Of a stretch of DNA of 10,921 nucleotides, positions 5,703 through 10,921 are shown piece by piece. Source of the stretch: Nitrospirota bacterium. GTDB lineage: Bacteria; Nitrospirota; Thermodesulfovibrionia; Thermodesulfovibrionales; JdFR-88. The first letter of the stretch is position 1; each line of letters opens with the position of its first letter. Where the stretch lies: contig JAJYJB010000079.1 of the NCBI GenBank assembly GCA_021789735.1, positions 1 to 10,921 of the forward strand, given 5' to 3'. The notes under the pieces were generated by a model, which saw only the letters and a program-made list of their open reading frames with translations, searched no databases and had not been told where the DNA came from. The translations under genes were made by a program, and so were the position numbers.

Positions 5703-7010
5703 ATGGAAAAGAAAAGGCGGGATACGGAGCTGCTCTCGAAGGAGCTTGCGCGCGCCAGGCAGAGGATCTCCCAACTGGAAGCCACCGTGGACAAATGTGC
5801 GGTTGAGGAGGAGACCCTTCTAAGATCAAACGAGACCCTTCGCGCCATGATCGAGTCCTCCCCGGTCGCCATCATGAACCTTGATGCCGATGGAAAGGTC
5901 CTTATATGGAACAAGGCGGCTGAGCTCACGTTCGGCTGGAAGGCCACGGAAGCGCTTGGCCGCATCAACCCGATCGTCCCCGAAGAAAGCAAAGATGAGT
6001 TCGACAAAATAAGAGGGCTTGCAATGCGGGGTCCTATAACCGGTCTTGAAATAAGGCGTCGGAAAAAAGACGGATCCTTCATAGACCTGAGCTTGTCAAC
6101 CTCCGCAATTTTCGGTTCCCGCGGAAATGTAGTGGGCTATATAGCCATGTTCCTGGACATAACCGCCAGGAAGAAGGCCGAAGAGGAGCTTGAGCGCTCT
6201 CATGCCCATCTTGAGGAGCTCATCGGGAAGCGCACCGCTCAACTGCAAGAGGCAAACGAAAAGTTAAAAAAATACGCCGAGGAACTTGAAAGCAGCAACA
6301 GAGGACTGGAACAGTTTGCCTATATGGCCTCACACGACCTCCAGGCGCCCCTTCTTTCGATCGCAAGCAGTCTGAAGCTGTTTCGCAGACATTTTTTGCA
6401 AGGGAAACTGAGAGCGGAAGAAGAAAAATTTCTGGCTGACGCCGTGGAAAGCACCACCCGGATGCAAAATTTCATAAAGGGGCTCCTTGCATATGCCAAG
6501 ACAGGCATGGTGGAGCTCCAGCTCAAACGAACGGACAGTTCTCTTGCCCTGGATTCCGCTCTGGCCAACCTTGCGGACCAGATCAGGGAAAGTGGAACGA
6601 TCGTTACCCACGGTCCACTGCCAGTCCTCCAAACGGACCCTTTTCAACTGCCGCACGTCTTCCAGAACCTGATCGGAAACGCGATAAAGTTCCGCGGAAA
6701 CCAGCCGCCGCGCGTGCACGTCCAGGCAGAAAGGCAGACGGACCCGGAGACTGGAAGGAAGTTCTGGATTTTTTCCGTGCGGGACAATGGCATAGGCATT
6801 CCCGCTGGGTCTAGAGATGAGATATTTGACATCTTCCATCGCGTCAAAGGCTCCACGGAACGCCCCGGGGCCGGCATCGGCCTGGCCATATGCAAAAGGA
6901 TAGTCGAGCGCCTGGGCGGAAAGATCTGGGTGGAATCGGAGGAGGGCCGCGGCTCGGTCTTCTATTTCCGGCTCCCTTCGGGCCCCGGAAAAGACAGGCC
7001 CGAAAAATGA
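5703..7010 (+). CDS. Soluble PAS-domain sensor histidine kinase
   Basis: The 435-residue protein has no membrane helix and is predicted cytoplasmic. It begins with a coiled coil (about 8-50), then a PAS domain (about 42-155: SSPVAIMNLDADGKVLIWN, then the C-terminal GYIAMFLDITARKKAEEEL). A second long coiled coil follows (about 156-205). The HisKA domain has H211 in YMASHDLQAPL, the variant typical of phytochrome-like kinases. The HATPase domain has an N-box around QNLIGNAIKF (N326), G1 DNGIGIP (361-367) and G2 GAGIGLAI (389-396). All catalytic motifs are present. The PAS ligand cannot be read from the sequence. No response regulator is adjacent, so it is an orphan kinase whose partner lies elsewhere. 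The next gene encodes a PilZ protein, but a gap of over 200 bases argues against an operon. The start is the only reasonable ATG, though only ACAGG stands before it. Confidence 0.85.
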   Translation: MEKKRRDTELLSKELARARQRISQLEATVDKCAVEEETLLRSNETLRAMIESSPVAIMNLDADGKVLIWNKAAELTFGWKATEALGRINPIVPEESKDEFDKIRGLAMRGPITGLEIRRRKKDGSFIDLSLSTSAIFGSRGNVVGYIAMFLDITARKKAEEELERSHAHLEELIGKRTAQLQEANEKLKKYAEELESSNRGLEQFAYMASHDLQAPLLSIASSLKLFRRHFLQGKLRAEEEKFLADAVESTTRMQNFIKGLLAYAKTGMVELQLKRTDSSLALDSALANLADQIRESGTIVTHGPLPVLQTDPFQLPHVFQNLIGNAIKFRGNQPPRVHVQAERQTDPETGRKFWIFSVRDNGIGIPAGSRDEIFDIFHRVKGSTERPGAGIGLAICKRIVERLGGKIWVESEEGRGSVFYFRLPSGPGKDRPEK

Positions 7011-7056
7011 AAACAAAAAAGACTTGAAATGCGCAAAAAAAATGCGAGACTTAAGA

Positions 7057-7083
7057 TAAAGAAGTCCTGGTCTTTAGTTTTTT
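7057..7083 (+). terminator. Weak intrinsic terminator after the PAS kinase
   Basis: TAAAGA (7057-7062) and TCTTTA (7071-7076) pair around an eight-base loop, followed by G and six T. The stem is AT-rich and short, so termination would be partial. It lies 46 bases after the kinase stop, as expected for a transcript end. Confidence 0.35.
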
Positions 7084-7169
7084 GAATTTCTTATGGTCAT
7101 TTCTTTTTTCCCTTTAAAGCGTCCAAAGCCCTGAAGATTTTCTTGGCTTGTGACTTTTTAGCTCGTGAC

Positions 7170-7187
7170 CTGGAGCGCCAGTTTTTT
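7170..7187 (+). terminator. Short hairpin with T-run upstream of the PilZ gene
   Basis: CTGG and CCAG (7170-7173 and 7178-7181) enclose AGCG and are followed by six T. It could be a second terminator for the kinase transcript or an attenuator in the leader of the PilZ gene. The stem is only four pairs. Confidence 0.22.
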
Positions 7188-7227
7188 AACACAAAGAAAA
7201 AACCATTCATTTTTTGAGGGGTAGTCC

Positions 7228-7554
7228 ATGGAAGATAGAAGGAGCCATCCAAGGACATGTCTGGCCATCCCTTTGAAATGTCTGTGCAGGTTCAAGGAAG
7301 ACGAAAACTTAAGCATGTCGGTGGACGGCGTCTCCTCGGACATAAGCGACACCGGGATGCGTTTTTATACTGAAAAGAACTTAAGTGACTGCTCCAAGAT
7401 AGAGATCCGCTGCGCACACTGGAGCGGCCCCAAAAAGGGCAAGATAATGTGGCAGGCAGTCATGGCGGATATGGGCATATACCAAGTGGGGGTTTCTCTG
7501 CAGCATGAGGACATGCAGTTTGCGGACCGCATGAAGCCGGCCAAGACCTTTTAG
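7228..7554 (+). CDS. Single-domain PilZ protein, probable c-di-GMP receptor
   Basis: The 108-residue protein is almost entirely a PilZ domain. The N-terminal RxxxR motif is RSHPR (5-9), preceded by another Arg. The second c-di-GMP motif, (D/N)xSxxG, is DISDTG (38-43), and YQVGVSL (85-91) forms a later conserved strand. Both binding motifs are intact, so c-di-GMP binding is likely. Single-domain PilZ proteins act as cytoplasmic adaptors in motility, pili, exopolysaccharide or transcription control; the output here is unknown. There is no signal peptide or membrane segment. The start is well supported by GAGGGG six bases before the ATG (7216-7221). It appears to be a single-gene unit, converging on the DUF202 gene. 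Confidence 0.85.
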   Translation: MEDRRSHPRTCLAIPLKCLCRFKEDENLSMSVDGVSSDISDTGMRFYTEKNLSDCSKIEIRCAHWSGPKKGKIMWQAVMADMGIYQVGVSLQHEDMQFADRMKPAKTF

Positions 7555-7603
7555 ATCAGAAATCATCCCAAAAATTGCTTTTTTATCATCATTACCCCGG
7601 CTT

Positions 7604-7635
7604 TATTGCCTTCTGGCAAGGTCTCCTGCCCGTTT
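7604..7635 (+). terminator. Possible hairpin between convergent genes
   Basis: TTGCC and GGCAA (7606-7610 and 7615-7619) form a tight stem. Alternatively GGCA (7615-7618) pairs with TGCC (7627-7630) and is followed by CGTTTTT. Either could end the PilZ transcript between the two converging genes, but both stems are short. Confidence 0.2.
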
Positions 7636-7642
7636 TTACCGC

Positions 7643-7673
7643 ATTACATTTTCGATAAATCGTATTACATTTT
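7643..7673. repeat. Direct repeat ATTACATTTT, 21 bases apart
   Basis: Ten identical bases occur at 7643-7652 and 7664-7673, exactly two helical turns apart, with the small inverted repeat CGAT-AA-ATCG between them. They lie between two gene ends, where an operator would have no obvious gene to control, so chance in AT-rich DNA is quite possible. Confidence 0.3.
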
Positions 7674-7730
7674 TAAACAAATTGCCGGATTTAAGAGGCA
7701 GATGCCAAATATGCCGCCGGGCGCTGCATG

Positions 7731-8174
7731 TCAGACACTTTTTATCAGGTCTATCAGAAGGAAAATCCCCGCGACCAGAACAAACGCAGTAAGCGCCATG
7801 TTGAGGGCCGCCTTCGGCCGATACCTCTGCTGCTCTATCTCTTTTTCCACTTCCCTGTACCTTACAAAGGCAAAAACGGCCAAAACGATGCCGAAGACCA
7901 CAAACACTATCCCAAGGACCGCGGAAAACCCTGAGGTGTGGAACGCGGTTTCACCCATCACCAGGCTCTTTTGCCCTCCGGCAACCCGGCCCGCGGCCTT
8001 CAATCCGATCTTTTCAAGCAAGACGAGCCTCCGGATGAAAAAGGCAAACCTCTCCAGCACGAACCCGAACGCCATGAGCCCTATGCTGGTCCTGGTCCAG
8101 GCCAGCAGCGTGCGCTCGTTGGCCAGGTGCTCCCTGCTGTGGTCCGTCCGGTTTTCAGTTCTGCCTTCGTCCAT
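7731..8174 (-). CDS. DUF202 (YidH-like) inner-membrane protein
   Basis: The 147-residue protein matches DUF202. The N-terminal signature HLANERTLLAWTRTSIGLMA (16-35) leads into the first membrane segment (about 28-48). A polar insert of about 35 residues follows, then membrane segments at about 82-104 and 123-145. The family is small and membrane-embedded, with no settled function. The start is an ATG with only a weak GGGA before it, 29 bases after the stop of the glycosyltransferase gene read in the same direction. It is probably the last gene of the polysaccharide operon or just downstream of it. The insert between the first and second helices is longer than in the shortest family members, which have about 100-120 residues. 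Whether it takes part in glycan export is unknown. Confidence 0.75.
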   Translation of the reverse strand: MDEGRTENRTDHSREHLANERTLLAWTRTSIGLMAFGFVLERFAFFIRRLVLLEKIGLKAAGRVAGGQKSLVMGETAFHTSGFSAVLGIVFVVFGIVLAVFAFVRYREVEKEIEQQRYRPKAALNMALTAFVLVAGIFLLIDLIKSV

Positions 8175-8203
8175 TGGTCCCGATTCAAAAAAAGCGCATT
8201 AGA

Positions 8204-8950
8204 TCAAAAGGTTTTATGGCCGGTCCTTCCGTAGAGAAAATCCAGAAAACCCAAAATGAAATATTTAAGATTAAGGGGCTGCCGCCTGGCCATTCGCACA
8301 ACCGTGTATTTTGCCAAGTAGGCCAGGGGGACAGAAAACAAAAAAAACGGATGGAATTTTTTTGTGAAATATAGTCCATTGCGCACCCAATAATAGTCCG
8401 CCTTTGCACTTATTCCACTGCCGGCTCCATTTTCGTTCTCTTTGCCGGTTGTCGCGCCCTCCTTGTGCAGCACCCTGCTGGCCGGGCAGTATACAAGCTT
8501 GAATCCCGACCGGCGGGCCCGCGCGCCCCAATCCGCATCCTCCCAATACAGGAAATATCTTTCATCAAGAAGCCCCGCCCGCAAAAGCACCTCTCTGCTT
8601 GCAAGAAGACTGGCCCCGCATACATAATCCAGGGTGAAAGGCTCGTCCCACCGCCCATCATCCTTCTGACCGGAAGCGGCAATAAAAGAGTTCCCCGCGG
8701 CGGGCCATATCATGCCTCCCCCGGCCATCTGAAGAGTATCGGGCTGGTGGGCATAGAGAAGTTTCGACCCCGCCATTGCCGCCTCTGTCCGCCTTGCGCA
8801 GGAAACCAGCGCCGAAAGGGCCCTCCTTTCCGGTAGGGTATCATTGTTCAGAAGCCAGACGTATTCAAGATCACTTTTAGAAAGAGCATATCTCAATCCT
8901 ACATTGTTACCGCCCGAATAGCCAAGGTTTTCGCCATTTTGGATGAACAC
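8204..8950 (-). CDS. Family 2 glycosyltransferase, C-terminal part of a frameshifted gene
   Basis: This 248-residue frame carries most of a GT2 (GT-A fold) enzyme. Features are NGENLGYSGGNN (5-16), the metal/nucleotide-sugar segment VWLLNNDT (31-38), the acceptor-side stretch DYVCGASLLASREVL (108-122) and YFLYWEDADWGARARRSGF (132-150), with E137/D138 in the position of the usual catalytic acid. The C-terminal 60 residues are hydrophobic and basic, fitting membrane association. The GTG at 8950 is only a formal start: the same frame is open upstream to about 9055 and reads sensible residues (EEDAKEKEAPGKRSLV) before it. The N-terminal nucleotide-binding segment is in the frame starting at 9213. 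The closest known relatives in type are rhamnosyltransferase-like GT2 enzymes, which fits the adjacent rfbB-rfbD genes. The donor sugar is not proven. Confidence 0.75.
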   Translation of the reverse strand: MFIQNGENLGYSGGNNVGLRYALSKSDLEYVWLLNNDTLPERRALSALVSCARRTEAAMAGSKLLYAHQPDTLQMAGGGMIWPAAGNSFIAASGQKDDGRWDEPFTLDYVCGASLLASREVLLRAGLLDERYFLYWEDADWGARARRSGFKLVYCPASRVLHKEGATTGKENENGAGSGISAKADYYWVRNGLYFTKKFHPFFLFSVPLAYLAKYTVVRMARRQPLNLKYFILGFLDFLYGRTGHKTF

Positions 8951-9213
8951 AAGGGACCTTTTGCCGGGGGCCTCTTTTTCTTTGGCATCCTCTTCACCCG
9001 GGCGCCCCCAGCCTGCGCCTCCTGCCTGGCATAACTTACAAAGCCGGTCCCGGCCTCAAGCGCCCAGCTCCGGAATTTTTCTTCGGGCCCATCCGAAGAG
9101 CCGTTATCCAGCAAAACCAGCCGGAAATCCGGATAGTCCTGTTCCAGGAGGGCATCCAGGCAAGTCCTGGAGTCTTCCCAGTTGTTCCAGTTAAGAATGA
9201 GGATATATACCAC
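8899..9213 (-). CDS. Family 2 glycosyltransferase, N-terminal part of a frameshifted gene
   Basis: The first about 70 residues are a typical GT2 start: VYILILNWNNWEDSRTCLDA, then LLDNGSSDG (34-42) with the nucleotide-contacting D36. After about residue 72 the frame becomes a run of basic and proline residues without family likeness and stops at 8899-8901. The proper continuation is in the frame of 8204-8950. Moving from this frame to that one needs one extra base in the sequence. The run of five G on the minus strand (9005-9009) is the likeliest site, because family-like reading changes frame around it. The joined protein would have about 336 residues, a usual GT2 length. The start is GTG 9213, 11 bases after the rfbD stop; there is no clear Shine-Dalgarno, so coupling to rfbD is likely. 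Confidence 0.65.
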   Translation of the reverse strand: MVYILILNWNNWEDSRTCLDALLEQDYPDFRLVLLDNGSSDGPEEKFRSWALEAGTGFVSYARQEAQAGGARVKRMPKKKRPPAKGPLCSSKMAKTLAIRAVTM

Positions 9214-9224
9214 CAGGCGTTTTT

Positions 9225-10079
9225 CTAAGACAGGGGCAAAGAGCCGATAAAATCCTTAAGCGCGTCTTCCCATTCCCTTGGCCTTATGCCCCTTACGCTC
9301 TCAAGCGGAGACCAGAGGGGCCTTCTTGCCTTCGTTTTGTATTCCGTATGGAGGACGGGGGTGATATCGGCCTTGAGGCCTGCCAGTTCCGCTATCTTGA
9401 CCGCGAACTCATACCAGCTGCACACCCCGCCGTTCGAGGCATGATAGAGCCCGAAGGGCCGCTCTTCGGTCAGGAGACGCCATATCTCCCTGGCCGCGTC
9501 GGCGGCGTTCGTGGGGGACATGTGTATGTCATCCACTATCCTCATTGGCTCGCCTTTTTTCGCTTTGTTAAGCACGGTGTAAACGAAGTTTCCTCCCTTG
9601 CCGCTGGCGCCGGCCCTGCCATACAGGCCGGCAAGCCGCACTATGTAATGGCTGCCGGTGAAGTTTGCCGCATAAAGCTCTCCGGCGCGCTTCGATATGC
9701 CGTAGGTGTTCAGGGGGTTTGGGGTATCGCCTTCGTTGTAAGAGGAAGGTTTTTTTGCGCCGTCGAACACATAGTCCGTGCTTATGTGGACCAGGACCGC
9801 CCCGGCCTTCCTGGCGGCCATGGCCAGGTTCTTTACCCCCAGGGCATTGACACTGAAGGCCTCCTGCGCCTCCTCCTCTGCGTCATCCACCCGGACATAG
9901 GCCGCAGTGTTTATGATGACGTCCGGGCGAGGCCCGGTCAAAACGGTCTCCGCCTCCCCGGGCCTGGTTATGTCCAGCGTGGCCCTTACAAGCGGGACGA
10001 GCTCAATGCCGTCGGGTTTGGCGGCGGTTATCTCGGAGCCCAGCTGTCCGTTTGGTCCTATGAGGGCAACCTTCAGCAT
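9225..10079 (-). CDS. rfbD: dTDP-4-dehydrorhamnose reductase
   Basis: This cytoplasmic short-chain dehydrogenase of 284 residues catalyses the last step of dTDP-L-rhamnose synthesis, the NAD(P)H-dependent reduction of dTDP-4-dehydro-L-rhamnose. The Rossmann motif is GPNGQLG (8-14). INTAAYVRVDDAE (56-68) is the family's typical second segment. The active site has T101 in STDYVFDG (100-107) and the Y126-K130 pair in YGISK. NPLNTYG and the C-terminal RRPLWSPLES region are also characteristic. Length is normal for RmlD. Its ATG overlaps the rfbB stop (TGATG) and no independent ribosome-binding site is visible, so translation is coupled. The usual rmlA and rmlC are not in the window. The product feeds a rhamnose-containing surface glycan, probably through the next-door glycosyltransferase. 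Confidence 0.93.
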   Translation of the reverse strand: MLKVALIGPNGQLGSEITAAKPDGIELVPLVRATLDITRPGEAETVLTGPRPDVIINTAAYVRVDDAEEEAQEAFSVNALGVKNLAMAARKAGAVLVHISTDYVFDGAKKPSSYNEGDTPNPLNTYGISKRAGELYAANFTGSHYIVRLAGLYGRAGASGKGGNFVYTVLNKAKKGEPMRIVDDIHMSPTNAADAAREIWRLLTEERPFGLYHASNGGVCSWYEFAVKIAELAGLKADITPVLHTEYKTKARRPLWSPLESVRGIRPREWEDALKDFIGSLPLS

Positions 10080-10921
10080 CAGGAGGCGAAAGAAAAGCCC
10101 CTGCCGCTTTTCATCTCTTCGAAACGCTTTTTAAGCTGCCCGGTGAAGGCCCGTGCCTCCGCCTCTTTCTTGAAGAGCCAGCCACTGTTTTCGCTGTACC
10201 ACCGGACCGTGCGCCCGATCCCTTCGTCGAAGCGGACGCGGGGCTTCCAGCCCGTCTCCGTCTCCACTTTCGTGGTGTCCACGGCATATCTGAAGTCGTG
10301 CCCCGGCCTGTCTGGCACAAATGTTATGAGCTCTTCTGTCTTGCCAAGGAGCCGGAGGATGGAGACTATCACGTCCCTGTTCATCTTCTCTTCGCTGCTG
10401 CCTATGTTGTACGTCTCTCCCTGCCTCCCCGCCTCAAGAATGCGCATGACCGCCTCCGCGCAGTCCTCCACGAAAAGCCATGTCCTTATGTTTTCCCCCT
10501 TGCCGTACATCGGTATGTTTTCCCCGCGTATGGCCTTGGCTATCACGAGGGGGATAAGCTTTTCCGGGTACTGCCAGGGGCCGTAGTTGTTTGAAGGCCT
10601 GATGGTGGTCACCGGCAGCCCGTATGTCTTCCTGAAGGCCCGGACGAACATGTCAGCGGAGGCCTTGCTCGCGGAATAAGGGGAGTTCGGAAGAAGGCAG
10701 TTGTCCTCCCTGAACTTTTCCTCCCCGGCGGAAAGCTCCCCGTATACCTCATCAGTGGATATATGTATGAACTTTTCGATGCCGTGCCGCAGCGCAAGTT
10801 CCAGCAGGTTTTCCGTGCCTATGACGTTAGATCTTATAAAAGAGGCGGGGTCCAGGATGCTTCTGTCCACATGGGTCTCGGCGGCAAAATGTACGATCGC
10901 CTGCGGCTTCTCCGCGCTGAT
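10079..10921 (-). CDS. rfbB: dTDP-glucose 4,6-dehydratase, 5' end cut by the window edge
   Basis: The visible 280 residues are the middle and C-terminal part of RmlB, which converts dTDP-D-glucose to dTDP-4-dehydro-6-deoxy-D-glucose with bound NAD. The frame is open to the edge and reads VHFAAETHVDRSILDP, so the apparent start at 10870 is internal. About 75-80 residues with the N-terminal GxxGxxG motif are missing. Active-site features are STDEVYG (visible residues 55-61, with the Thr-Asp-Glu triad) and YSASK (82-86). RPSNNYGPWQYPEKLIP, LFVEDCAEA and YNIGSS are further RmlB marks. It is the upstream gene of a coupled pair with rfbD. Several related sugar-nucleotide dehydratases share this fold, but the DEVYG motif and the adjacent rfbD make RmlB the best call. 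Confidence 0.92.
   Translation of the reverse strand: MSAEKPQAIVHFAAETHVDRSILDPASFIRSNVIGTENLLELALRHGIEKFIHISTDEVYGELSAGEEKFREDNCLLPNSPYSASKASADMFVRAFRKTYGLPVTTIRPSNNYGPWQYPEKLIPLVIAKAIRGENIPMYGKGENIRTWLFVEDCAEAVMRILEAGRQGETYNIGSSEEKMNRDVIVSILRLLGKTEELITFVPDRPGHDFRYAVDTTKVETETGWKPRVRFDEGIGRTVRWYSENSGWLFKKEAEARAFTGQLKKRFEEMKSGRGFSFAS

Noticed and set aside
7643..7673. Paired operator made of the ATTACATTTT repeats
   Set aside because: Both flanking genes end here, so there is no promoter to control. It is kept only as a repeat.
9348..10586. 412-codon plus-strand open frame opposite rfbD and rfbB
   Set aside because: It is antisense to two well-conserved enzymes and shows no family features, so it is a shadow of their codon bias.
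10868..10870. GTG at 10870 as the start of rfbB
   Set aside because: The frame stays open to the window edge with family sequence (VHFAAETHVDRS), and the NAD-binding motif must lie further upstream.

Overview
The window looks like chromosomal DNA from a Gram-negative, probably uncultured bacterium. Codon use leans to AGG/AGA for Arg and ATA for Ile in otherwise moderately GC-rich genes. NtrY-NtrX preceded by a DUF4390 gene, a CBS/HPP pair, PilZ and dTDP-rhamnose genes together suggest Nitrospirota or a Desulfobacterota relative. This placement is inference from gene content, not a measured result.

Layout. Bases 1-218 have no convincing gene. From 4202 down to 219 on the minus strand runs a tight operon: an exported DUF4390 protein, the membrane histidine kinase NtrY (true start 3634) and the sigma-54 response regulator NtrX (TGATG overlap). 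A 175-base divergent intergenic region carries an extended -10 element on each strand. To its right, on the plus strand, lies a CBS-domain gene followed by an HPP-family membrane protein gene. Both are broken: the CBS gene by a one-base frame change near 4547, the HPP gene by what looks like a deletion of about 23 bases near 5217. An AT-rich spacer (5499-5702) holds an A/T palindrome and a terminator-like hairpin pointing to the minus strand. Next come a soluble PAS histidine kinase (5703-7010) and a small PilZ protein (7228-7554), both plus strand. From the right edge back to 7731 on the minus strand runs a surface-polysaccharide cluster: rfbB (cut by the window edge), rfbD (TGATG overlap), a family 2 glycosyltransferase split by another frameshift, and a DUF202 membrane protein.

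How the parts work together. DUF4390-NtrY-NtrX is a membrane-sensing two-component system that should activate sigma-54 promoters. CBS-HPP would be a nucleotide-regulated membrane protein, possibly a nitrite or anion transporter by analogy with characterised HPP proteins. The PAS kinase has no adjacent response regulator, and the PilZ protein points to c-di-GMP signalling. RfbB and RfbD make dTDP-L-rhamnose, which a GT2 enzyme such as the neighbouring one could transfer to a cell-surface glycan.

The most notable pattern is three broken reading frames in about 4.7 kb, in otherwise well-conserved families. This means either sequence or assembly error or genuine decay, and the raw reads would decide. 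I found no CRISPR array, tRNA, rRNA, insertion sequence or clearly new multi-gene system.
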